Shown in pieces: positions 1-6,354 of a stretch of DNA of 7,109 bases (positions within the stretch are counted from its first letter, which is position 1; every line of letters begins with the position of its first letter). The stretch comes from CAZKNF01 sp964554105. Lineage in GTDB: Bacteria; Bacteroidota; Rhodothermia; Rhodothermales; VXPQ01. The notes under the pieces are model-generated. The model ran no database searches, had not been told where the DNA came from, and saw only the letters and a program-made list of their open reading frames with translations. The translations under genes and the position numbers were made by a program. The stretch lies in the NCBI GenBank assembly GCA_964554105.1, contig CAZKNF010000112.1, forward strand, positions 1 to 7,109. Reading direction: 5' to 3'.

Positions 1-255
1 TTAGTCGACGAAGAGATCGAGCACGGTCATCAGGGCAGCCAGAAACGCGACGGCCGACACCATGCGCCAGGTGAGATCGGCTTTGAGGGCGGACAGTTCT
101 GCCCGGAGGCCCTCCATTCTCCTCTCCAGCTTGTGCTCCAGCACACCGAGGTCGTCCTTCGTGGCCATCTGGGCGAAGATCCGAGATAGAGACTCTGACT
201 GTGCGTCGTTCATGCCAGATTTTTCCAGGTAATCGTGTACGAGATCCTTGTCCAT
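1..255 (-). CDS. Small coiled-coil membrane protein (DUF1640/CCDC90-like style)
   Basis: Complete 84-residue protein: ATG at 255-253 on the minus strand, TAA at 3-1. Residues 1-30 are a polar helical segment. The stretch beginning MATKDDLGVLEHKLERR (about 30-62) is a charged heptad-like coiled coil with Leu/Met at core positions (L36, L39, L43, M47, L50, L54, L57, L61). Residues about 64-83 (WRMVSAVAFLAALMTVLDLF) form one hydrophobic segment, so the protein probably sits in the membrane by its C-terminus with the coil in the cytoplasm, possibly as an oligomer. The layout MATKxDL, coil, LTWRM, TM resembles widespread small proteins of the DUF1640/CCDC90 type, whose bacterial role is unknown to me. 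It lies 110 bp downstream of the dehydrogenase gene on the same strand. No convincing Shine-Dalgarno precedes the ATG. Coding is likely from the coherent heptad pattern; function is not assigned. Confidence 0.72.
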   Translation of the reverse strand: MDKDLVHDYLEKSGMNDAQSESLSRIFAQMATKDDLGVLEHKLERRMEGLRAELSALKADLTWRMVSAVAFLAALMTVLDLFVD

Positions 256-333
256 TTAACTTGCCGGGTCTATCTCGGTTCGCGATCTGACGTACAGACA
301 CCGTGACCGCGAGAGCATAACCTCGGCACATGC

Positions 334-356
334 GCGCGGCAGATCGGTCGCCGCGC
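334..356 (-). terminator. GC-rich stem-loop after the dehydrogenase gene
   Basis: Perfect 7-bp inverted repeat, GCGCGGC (334-340) and GCCGCGC (350-356), with a 9-nt loop, starting 9 bp past the stop codon of the minus-strand dehydrogenase gene. The position suits transcript termination or 3'-end protection, but no U-tract follows on the minus strand, so it is not a classical intrinsic terminator. In GC-rich DNA such stems also arise by chance. Confidence 0.3.
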
Positions 357-365
357 CGCGAGTGA

Positions 366-1823
366 TCAATCCATCCGCGGAACCAGACGTACGACCATGT
401 CGGGTTCGTTCAAGACTACGTAGATCGACCCGTCGGGGCCCGGCTGCGCCTCGCGAACGCGTCCGGCATCTTTGAGGATGACTTCTTCGTGCACGACGTG
501 CCCGGGTTCGATCTGCGCGAGCCGCACCTCCTGATCCCGCAGCGCGCCGACGAGCATCTTGTTCCTCCAGTACGGCAGCTGCGCGCCGGAGTAGAAGGCG
601 AGGCCGGAGACCGCGATGGACGGCCGCCAGTATCGGATCGGCTGCTCCATCCCCTCGCCTACGCGCTCCTCGGTGAGGACGGTGCCGTCGTAATTGATGC
701 CGTAGGAGATGACGGGCCATCCGTAGTTTCGTTCGCGCTCGACGCGGTTCAGCTCGTCGCCGCCGCGCGGGCCGTGCTCGACGGCCCAGACGGCGCCGGT
801 TTCGGGGTGGACGGCAACGCCCTGCGGATTCCGGTGTCCGTACGAGTAGATGGACGGCAGGGCGCCCTCCCGGTCGACGAACGGGTTGTCGGATGGAATC
901 GAGCCGTCGGGATGGATGCGGTGGATCTTGCCGTTCGGGAGGCTGAGATCCTGCGCGTCTTCCATTACGCCGCGGTCGCCGATCGAGAAGAAGAGATATC
1001 CGTCGGGGTCGAACACAATGCGGCTTCCGTAGTGATGCCGGGTGGTGAGATACGTATCGTGCGGCGCCTCGAAGACGACTTCCTGGTCCGTCCAGGCGTC
1101 GTCCTGGATACGGCCGCGGACGATCCGCGTCATGGCGGCGGGCTCTTCCTCGTCTGCCTCCGCAGGCAGCGCATGGCTGTAGGACAGATAGATCCATCCG
1201 TTCGATGCATACTCGGGATCGACCGTGACGTCGAGCAGGCCTCCCTGGCCTTCGTGGAGCACCTCGGGCGTGCCGGCGATCGGCTGATCCACCAGCTCGC
1301 CGTCGCGGACGATGCGCACGCGGCCGGGGCGTTCGGTGATCAGGATGGTGTTCTCGTCAATAAAGTCGACGGCCCATGGGATTTCGAGTCCGCGCGCGAC
1401 GACCTCTACGTCGAAGGCGTAGTCGAGCGTTTCGACGGAATCCGGCGCCGGCGAGATGAACGGATCCGCGCCGCTCGCGACCTGATCTATGTACGCGACG
1501 ATAGATTCGATCTGGTCGTCCGTGAGGGATTGTCCGAACGGCGGCATCCCGCGTTCGGGTATGCCGTCCTCGATGTTCGCAACGATCTCTTCGTGGTCGT
1601 CACCGAAAGCCCATTCGCCGTCGACCAGGCTGGATCCGTTGCCGCCTTTGAGGTCCTGTCCGTGGCAGGTGGCGCAATTGGCGATGTAGAGGCTGGTGCC
1701 GGGATGGGGATCCTGCGCATTTTGTGCGTCCTGCGTATCCTGTGCGAGCGCCGTGCCGGTCGTCAGGCCGGCTGCGATCAGGAGGATGGCGAAGAGGAGG
1801 CGGCGTATTTGGAGGTGGTGCAT
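366..1823 (-). CDS. Exported PQQ-dependent aldose sugar dehydrogenase with N-terminal cytochrome c domain
   Basis: Periplasmic oxidoreductase expected to oxidise aldoses at C1 using PQQ and pass electrons to its own heme. With the start used here (485 aa), residues 1-28 are a signal peptide: basic MHHLQIRR, hydrophobic core, cleavage after ALA-Q. A small cytochrome c domain follows, with heme-binding CATCH at 50-54 and a probable axial Met in GMPPFG at 93. After an Ala/Pro linker comes a six-bladed propeller of the GSDH family, from about 137 to the end, resembling E. coli YliI: TERPGRVRIV, EGQGGLLDV, RHHYGSR (H264 probable catalytic base), YGHRNPQG (329-335), EHGPRGGDELN (calcium/PQQ region) and NYGWP (366-370). 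The frame stays open upstream to ATG 1943, giving 525 aa. I prefer 1823 because that extension is His-rich, starts with AT-rich rare codons (ATA, TTA) and would put about 48 residues ahead of the hydrophobic core. ATG 1838 is also possible. It is divergent from galM. Confidence 0.93.
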   Translation of the reverse strand: MHHLQIRRLLFAILLIAAGLTTGTALAQDTQDAQNAQDPHPGTSLYIANCATCHGQDLKGGNGSSLVDGEWAFGDDHEEIVANIEDGIPERGMPPFGQSLTDDQIESIVAYIDQVASGADPFISPAPDSVETLDYAFDVEVVARGLEIPWAVDFIDENTILITERPGRVRIVRDGELVDQPIAGTPEVLHEGQGGLLDVTVDPEYASNGWIYLSYSHALPAEADEEEPAAMTRIVRGRIQDDAWTDQEVVFEAPHDTYLTTRHHYGSRIVFDPDGYLFFSIGDRGVMEDAQDLSLPNGKIHRIHPDGSIPSDNPFVDREGALPSIYSYGHRNPQGVAVHPETGAVWAVEHGPRGGDELNRVERERNYGWPVISYGINYDGTVLTEERVGEGMEQPIRYWRPSIAVSGLAFYSGAQLPYWRNKMLVGALRDQEVRLAQIEPGHVVHEEVILKDAGRVREAQPGPDGSIYVVLNEPDMVVRLVPRMD

Positions 1824-2057
1824 GTGGAGGTCGTGCATCTGGTGGCGGTGCAGTTGGTGATGCGAATCGAAGCAGATCGGCATGGTGCGCATCGGAGGCT
1901 GAAGTTCGTGTCGACATAAGAATACGAATATGCTACTTTTCATACCCGCCTGGTGAGCGCCGCGGCCGGGGCGACGAGCGCGGAAGCATCGGCGCGGCCG
2001 CCGAATCGAACCGCCGCGGTCATCGAATCCAGGTACACGAATTTAACAGACATCCCG
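1824..2057. promoter_or_regulatory. Divergent control region between dehydrogenase and galM
   Basis: About 234 bp separate the preferred starts of the two divergent genes, so promoters for both should lie here. The clearest compositional signal is an AT-rich patch at about 1914-1944 in otherwise GC-rich DNA, a plausible promoter core for the minus-strand gene. A smaller AT-rich stretch (cacgaatttaacag, about 2037-2050) lies just before galM. I could not find a convincing -35/-10 pair or a clear TTG/TAnnTTTG pair on either strand, and neither gene has an evident Shine-Dalgarno. Open frames run through this region from both sides but look non-coding. Confidence 0.4.
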
Positions 2058-3281
2058 ATGAAGCCTTGTATCACAATCCTTCTCGTATTTACCCTCGGGT
2101 GTATGCAGCCGGACGAGTCGACGAATCAAACCTCGGAAAACGATCACTCCGTTGACGTGCAGCCGTTCGGCGAGACGGCCGACGGCGAGCAGGTCGATCT
2201 CTTCACGTTCCGGAATTCGGGCGGTGTGGAGGTGCGCGCGATCAATTACGGCGGGATCATCGTGTCGCTCGAGGCGCCGGATCGCGACGGCCGGTCGGCC
2301 GACATCGTGCTCGGATTCGACAGTCTCGCGGCGTACGAGGAGGATTCGCCGTATTTCGGCGCGATCGTAGGACGCTACGGCAATCGGATCGCCGGCGGCA
2401 CGTTCGAGCTCGACGGTGAGACCTACGAGCTCGCGACGAACAACGGTCCGAATCATCTTCACGGAGGCGACCGCGGTTTCGACAAGGTGGTGTGGGACGC
2501 CCGGCCGTTCGAAGACGCATCGGGCCGCGGGGTCGTGTTCAGCTACACGAGTCCGGACGGCGAGGAGGGGTACCCGGGTGAGCTGGATGCGGAGGTTACC
2601 TACACGCTCACGGATGATGACGAACTGATTTTTGATTACCGGGCTACGACGGATGCCGCGACGCCCGTCAACCTGACGCAGCACACGTATTTTAATCTGG
2701 CCGGCTTCGATTCGGGGTCGGACTCGCTGCAGGCCGGCGACGCGGCTGCGGAACCAGCTGCAGATTCGGCGCGGGACGTGCTCGACCACGAGCTGATGCT
2801 GAACGCGGATCGGTTCACGCCGGTCGATGAGACGCTGATTCCGACCGGCGAGCTTCGGGAGGTCGAGGACACGCCGCTGGACTTCACGACCCCGACGCCG
2901 ATCGGCGCCCGGATCGACGACGAGGAGAATGAGCAGATCGCACATGGCGGCGGCTACGATCACAATTTCGTCCTGAATCGGGATGGCGCCGGCTCGAATG
3001 ATCCCGGCGAGCCGGTACTCGCGGCGCGCGTGTACGAGCCCACGAGCGGGCGGGTGATGGAGGTGTTCACGACCGAGCCCGGCGTGCAATTTTACTCGGG
3101 CAACTTTTTAGACGGCAGCCTCACGGGGAAGGGCGGCGTGACCTACGAGCAGCGCACCGGATTCTGTCTCGAGACGCAGCACTTTCCGAATTCCCCGAAT
3201 GAGCCGTCGTTTCCCTCGACGATCCTCCGTCCCGATGAGACCTACCGTTCGCGCACGATCTACCGGTTCGACGCCCGATGA
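2058..3281 (+). CDS. galM: Aldose 1-epimerase (mutarotase), probable exported lipoprotein
   Basis: Interconverts alpha and beta anomers of hexoses such as galactose and glucose. The 407-residue protein starts at ATG 2058 with a short signal, MKPCITILLVFTLGC; C15 is the likely lipidated Cys, although the lipobox (T-L-G-C) is not canonical. The mutarotase fold occupies about 32-405. Family catalytic positions are present: Arg in GRYGNRI (105-111), His135 in NHLHGG, His209 in LTQHTYFNLAG, Asp301 in GGGYDHNF and the catalytic Glu372 in FCLETQHFPNSPN. An acidic Ala/Gly/Asp-rich stretch (about 217-239) is inserted between NLAG and VLDHELMLNADRFTPVDE, where related enzymes are shorter. The frame extends upstream to GTG 1953, but that segment has no epimerase homology and would bury the signal peptide. 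The stop overlaps the symporter start (ATGA), so the two are probably co-transcribed and translationally coupled. The enzyme family is certain; lipidation and location are inferred. Confidence 0.95.
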   Translation: MKPCITILLVFTLGCMQPDESTNQTSENDHSVDVQPFGETADGEQVDLFTFRNSGGVEVRAINYGGIIVSLEAPDRDGRSADIVLGFDSLAAYEEDSPYFGAIVGRYGNRIAGGTFELDGETYELATNNGPNHLHGGDRGFDKVVWDARPFEDASGRGVVFSYTSPDGEEGYPGELDAEVTYTLTDDDELIFDYRATTDAATPVNLTQHTYFNLAGFDSGSDSLQAGDAAAEPAADSARDVLDHELMLNADRFTPVDETLIPTGELREVEDTPLDFTTPTPIGARIDDEENEQIAHGGGYDHNFVLNRDGAGSNDPGEPVLAARVYEPTSGRVMEVFTTEPGVQFYSGNFLDGSLTGKGGVTYEQRTGFCLETQHFPNSPNEPSFPSTILRPDETYRSRTIYRFDAR

Positions 3282-4804
3282 CGCTGAACTGGATCGACGT
3301 CTTCGCGTTCTGCGCCTTCCTTGCGTTCGTCATCGGCATCTCGCTGTACGTTTCGCGGCACGAGAAGACGGATGAGGACTATTTCCTCGCCGGCCGGAAA
3401 TTGTCGTGGTGGTTGATCGGCTTCTCGCTGATCGCATCCAACATCTCGACCGAGCATTTCGTGGGGATGGCGGGGCGCGGCTACGAGCTCGGCCTCGCGA
3501 TTGCGAGCTACGAATGGATGGCGGCCGTCACGCTGGTGATCGTCGCGATCTGGTTTCTGCCGAAGTTCCTGCAGGCGGGCATCTACACGATGCCGGAGTA
3601 TCTCGAATACCGCTACGACGCGACGGCGCGAGCGGTAATGGCGACGTTCATGATGATTGCTTACGTCTTCGTCGCGCTCGCTTCGGTGCTCTACGCGGGG
3701 GCGATTGCGCTCGAATCGATCTTCGCGATCGATCTCGTGGTGGGAATCTGGCTGATCGGCGTCACGGCGGGCGTGTACACGATCTACGGCGGATTGAGCG
3801 CGGTCGTGTGGTCGGATTTGATCCAGGGCGTCGCGCTGCTGCTGGGCGGTGCGCTGGTGATGATTCTGGGCTTCAGCGCCATGGGCGGCGTGGGGCCGTT
3901 CGTCGAGGCCGCCGGCGACAAGCTGCACGTGGTCCTGCCGTGGGATCATCCCGAGATGCCGTGGGTGGCGGTCTTCATCGGCGGGCTCTGGATTCCGAAT
4001 CTGTTCTACTGGGGGCTGAATCAGTTCATCACGCAGCGAACGCTCGGTGCGCGCAGCCTGGCCGACGGCCAGCGCGGCATCTTCCTGGCGGCGGGTCTGA
4101 AGCTCATCATCCCGTTCATCATCATTTTTCCGGGGATCATGGCTGCCGAGCTGTACCCGTCCGAGGTCGCGATGGCGGATCAGGCCTATCCGGTGATGAT
4201 CCGCGAGATACTGCCGGCCGGCCTGACGGGTTTGATGTTCGCGGCCCTTTTCGGAGCGGTGATGAGCTCGCTCGATTCGATGCTCAACTCCGCGGCGACG
4301 ATTTTCACCATCGACCTGTACAAGCGCCACTGGAAGCGCGGTGAGGCGCCTCCGCGGCATTTCGTAAAGATCGGCCGCATCGCGACGGCGGCGCTGGTGA
4401 TCGTCGGCTGCCTGTGGGCGCCGATCGTGGGGTCGGCGGGCAGCGTCTTTCAGTACATCCAGATGTTCTGGGGCTTCATCTCGCCGGGCATCGTGGCGGC
4501 ATTTCTTTTCGGCTTATTCTCGTCGCGAACGCCGCCGGCTGCGGCCGTGGGTGCGATGGTTCTCGGAATTCCGATCTACGGCGCCTTGCTGTGGACGCTT
4601 CCGGAGGTGGCCTTTCTCCACCACATGATGATCACGTTCATCGCGCTGGCGCTGTTCATGATCGTCGTGCGGGTGCGGCGTCCGCTGGACGCGCCGAGAA
4701 CGCTTCCGGTGTCGGATATCAACGTCGAGCACGCGCCGTACGCGAAATGGATCGGCGGCGCGATCGTCGCGGCCACCGCGCTGCTGTACATCATTTTCTG
4801 GTAG
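3278..4804 (+). CDS. Na+/galactose-type symporter, solute:sodium symporter family (SglT-like)
   Basis: Inner-membrane protein of 508 residues expected to import a hexose, probably galactose or glucose, with Na+. It follows Vibrio SglT closely along its length and has about 14 hydrophobic segments. The Na+ site appears intact: A53 and I56 in SLIASNIS, and A327, S330, S331 in GAVMSSLDS (SglT A62, I65, A361, S364, S365). Sugar-site residues also match: N55, E79, N241, Y244/W245 in NLFYWGLNQ, K275 in AAGLKLIIPF and Q395 in FQYIQ (SglT N64, E88, N260, Y263/W264, K294, Q428). H60 replaces SglT Q69, as in human SGLT1, and A82 replaces S91. Other family blocks are DYFLAGRKL (34-42), LAIASYEWM and YGGLSAVVWSD. 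The ATG overlaps the galM stop by 4 bp, and the N-terminal length agrees with SglT. With galM and galK flanking, galactose is the best substrate guess. Confidence 0.95.
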   Translation: MTLNWIDVFAFCAFLAFVIGISLYVSRHEKTDEDYFLAGRKLSWWLIGFSLIASNISTEHFVGMAGRGYELGLAIASYEWMAAVTLVIVAIWFLPKFLQAGIYTMPEYLEYRYDATARAVMATFMMIAYVFVALASVLYAGAIALESIFAIDLVVGIWLIGVTAGVYTIYGGLSAVVWSDLIQGVALLLGGALVMILGFSAMGGVGPFVEAAGDKLHVVLPWDHPEMPWVAVFIGGLWIPNLFYWGLNQFITQRTLGARSLADGQRGIFLAAGLKLIIPFIIIFPGIMAAELYPSEVAMADQAYPVMIREILPAGLTGLMFAALFGAVMSSLDSMLNSAATIFTIDLYKRHWKRGEAPPRHFVKIGRIATAALVIVGCLWAPIVGSAGSVFQYIQMFWGFISPGIVAAFLFGLFSSRTPPAAAVGAMVLGIPIYGALLWTLPEVAFLHHMMITFIALALFMIVVRVRRPLDAPRTLPVSDINVEHAPYAKWIGGAIVAATALLYIIFW

Positions 4805-4828
4805 TTGTCCTATTCTGGTAGCTGTCCT
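4796..4828 (+). repeat. Tandem duplication spanning the symporter stop codon
   Basis: Two copies of TTCTGGTAGyTGTCCT, at 4796-4811 and 4813-4828, match at 15 of 16 positions with a 17-bp period. The first copy contains the last two symporter codons and its TAG stop; the second lies in the galK leader. This looks like a small tandem duplication at the gene junction. Confidence 0.85.
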
Positions 4829-4843
4829 TTTCGGTGCTCATTA

Positions 4844-6091
4844 GTGAATGTCGATAAATTTCGAAGCCTTTTTGGGGAGACGTTCGCGCGGAACGGCCCT
4901 GCGGTCGTGGTGCGGGCGCCCGGCCGGGTGAATCTGATCGGCGATCACACGGACTACAATGACGGATTCGTGCTGCCGGCGACGCTCAACCGTGCGGTGT
5001 ACGTGGGGGTCTCACCGCGGGAGGACGGCGTGGTGCGCCTGTATTCCAATAATTTCGACGAGCACCTGGAATACGAGATTTCGGCGCGGCCCGAAACGGC
5101 GGATAGCTCTTGGATCCAGTATGTGACCGGCGCGATCGAGGAGCTGCGGGCTCGCGCATCTTCTCGAGGGGGAGTCGAGAGGGGATTCGACATGCTCATC
5201 TACGGCGACGTCCCCCTCGGAGCAGGCTTGAGCTCGTCGGCCGCGCTCACGGTGGCCGTCGTTTTCGGGCTCGAGACGCTGTTCGAACTGGATCTGGATG
5301 TCGTGGACTCGATCCGCCTCAGCCGGCTCGTCGAGCATCGCTACGCCGGGGTGGAGTGCGGAATCATGGATCCATTCGCCTCCAGGCTGGGCCGGCGCGA
5401 TCACGCCCTTTTTCTGGACTGCCGGTCGCTGGAATACGAACACGTGCCGCTTCCGCTCGCGGCCGCGGGTCTGGCTCTGGTGCTCGTCGACAGCGGCGTT
5501 TCGCGCGAGCTGGCCGGATCGATGTACGGCGAGCGGCGGCGCGAATGCGATCAGGTCGTGGCGGCGTTTCGGCGCGCGGATCGATCCATCACATCGCTGC
5601 GGGACGTCGGCGACGCGCTGATGGAAACGGGAGCCGCAGGAACCGCGAAGCCTGCGCCCGTCGGCGGGGGTGCAGTGGATATTGATGCAGAATCCGACGT
5701 CGACGGAGGCGTGCTGCTGCGCCGCGCGCGCCACGTCATCGAAGAGAATGCGAGAGTGCTGCGCGCCAGAGATGCGTTGCAGGCGGCGCGGTACGCCGAG
5801 TTCGGTGAGCTGATGAATGAATCGCACGTAAGCCTGCGAGATCTGTATGAAGTCAGCATCCCGGAGATCGATACGCTGGTCGCGGAGGCTCAGGCGGTCG
5901 AGGGGGTTCTCGGATCGCGGATGACCGGCGGTGGATTTGGCGGGTGCACGGTGAATCTCGTGAGGCTGGATGCCGTGGATCGGCTTCGGAGTCATCTCGA
6001 GAGCGCCTATTCCAGTGCACACGGCCGCCGACCGGCTGTCTTCGCGGTCGAGGAGAACTTCGAAACCGGCGTGCTGGACGGCGGCAAATGA
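4844..6091 (+). CDS. galK: Galactokinase (GHMP kinase family)
   Basis: Phosphorylates alpha-D-galactose at C1 with ATP, the first intracellular step of the Leloir pathway. With the GTG start at 4844 the protein has 415 residues. The signature RAPGRVNLIGDHTDYN is at 24-39, with R28 the transition-state Arg; Asp34 stands where most family members have Glu, a permitted variant. The ATP-binding GHMP motif PLGAGLSSSAA is at 124-134, catalytic Asp176 is in ECGIMDPF, and the third motif MTGGGFGG is at 360-367. Residues about 260-289 form an Ala/Gly/Asp-rich loop roughly 20 residues longer than in E. coli GalK. A TTG at 4805 would add 13 residues with no homology that lie on duplicated sequence, and the nearby ATG 4848 is out of frame. 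GTG therefore gives the normal N-terminus, although no Shine-Dalgarno supports it. It is the third gene of the galM-symporter-galK unit. Confidence 0.95.
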   Translation: MNVDKFRSLFGETFARNGPAVVVRAPGRVNLIGDHTDYNDGFVLPATLNRAVYVGVSPREDGVVRLYSNNFDEHLEYEISARPETADSSWIQYVTGAIEELRARASSRGGVERGFDMLIYGDVPLGAGLSSSAALTVAVVFGLETLFELDLDVVDSIRLSRLVEHRYAGVECGIMDPFASRLGRRDHALFLDCRSLEYEHVPLPLAAAGLALVLVDSGVSRELAGSMYGERRRECDQVVAAFRRADRSITSLRDVGDALMETGAAGTAKPAPVGGGAVDIDAESDVDGGVLLRRARHVIEENARVLRARDALQAARYAEFGELMNESHVSLRDLYEVSIPEIDTLVAEAQAVEGVLGSRMTGGGFGGCTVNLVRLDAVDRLRSHLESAYSSAHGRRPAVFAVEENFETGVLDGGK

Positions 6092-6163
6092 CCGGGCGGA
6101 CGTCCAGGTTGGCGGCATTCAAATCGCGGACCGTCGTTGCCGGCTTTCGCCGTCGTTCGTCGC

Positions 6164-6191
6164 GTGACAAATGTTGTCGCATCGCGGACAA
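6164..6191 (+). other. Possible alternative hairpins downstream of galK
   Basis: GTGACAA (6164-6170) can pair with TTGTCGC (6174-6180) across a 3-nt loop, with one G-U pair. The same TTGTCGC can instead pair with GC...GACAA (6184-6191) with one bulge. The structures exclude each other. No U-tract follows, so a terminator role is uncertain. It starts about 70 bp past the galK stop. Confidence 0.25.
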
Positions 6192-6213
6192 TAAGCAGGC
6201 TGCACGGTGCGTT

Positions 6214-6255
6214 TCATCTGTATCCGCGCGCAACTCATCTGTATCCGCGCGCAAC
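6214..6255 (+). repeat. Perfect 21-bp tandem duplication
   Basis: A 21-bp unit beginning TCATCTGTATCC and ending GCGCGCAAC occurs twice, head to tail and without mismatch, at 6214-6234 and 6235-6255. It lies in the intergenic region upstream of the Leu-triplet protein gene. The unit length is a multiple of three, but no credible gene covers it. Two in-phase copies (two helical turns apart) could be paired binding sites, or simply a recent slippage duplication. Confidence 0.85.
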
Positions 6256-6277
6256 GCGCAAATATCTTACGAGCGCT

Positions 6278-6292
6278 GTAACCCCGGGTTAC
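6278..6292. promoter_or_regulatory. Operator-like 15-bp palindrome
   Basis: GTAACCCCGGGTTAC has perfect 7-bp arms around a single central base. Dyads of this size with odd spacing are typical of dimeric regulator sites. It lies 72 bp upstream of the start of the Leu-triplet protein gene, a position suited to control of that gene. No regulator family can be named from this sequence. Confidence 0.45.
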
Positions 6293-6354
6293 TGCCTACC
6301 GTAGACGACTCCGGGTGAACTCTAGAACACATCTAGCAGACAAAAGAGATCAGG

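Noticed and set aside
256..1197. Minus-strand 313-residue open frame overlapping the dehydrogenase in another frame
   Set aside because: The product is extremely Arg/Pro-rich with no domain pattern, typical of a shifted frame in GC-rich DNA.
489..1919. Long plus-strand open frame opposite the dehydrogenase gene
   Set aside because: It is antisense to a gene with clear heme and PQQ motifs, and its translation has no recognisable domain; such mirror frames are common in GC-rich codon usage.
1953..2057. GTG-initiated 35-residue extension of GalM
   Set aside because: It would place a hydrophilic Ala/Thr/Arg-rich stretch ahead of a good signal peptide and has no epimerase similarity.
2043..3089. 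Minus-strand open frame opposite galM
   Set aside because: Antisense to a gene with all catalytic residues; its Arg/Val/Ile-rich translation shows no motif.
3260..4360. Minus-strand 366-residue open frame opposite the symporter
   Set aside because: The Arg/His/Asp-rich translation is the usual antisense image of hydrophobic transmembrane codons.
4805..4843. TTG-initiated 13-residue extension of GalK
   Set aside because: It is encoded by duplicated junction DNA, and the homologous N-terminus begins at the GTG at 4844.
5012..6118. Minus-strand 368-residue open frame opposite galK
   Set aside because: Antisense to the complete GHMP kinase motifs, with no domain of its own.
5944..6318. Plus-strand frame crossing the galK end into the intergenic region
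   Set aside because: Its first half is a shifted frame of galK, and the rest encodes only the 21-bp repeat (SSVSARN twice); no start signal is present.
6322..6336. CTAGA-acaca-TCTAG inverted repeat before the Leu-triplet gene
   Set aside because: Arms of only 5 bp, AT-rich and overlapping the palindromic TCTAGA; too weak to list as an operator.
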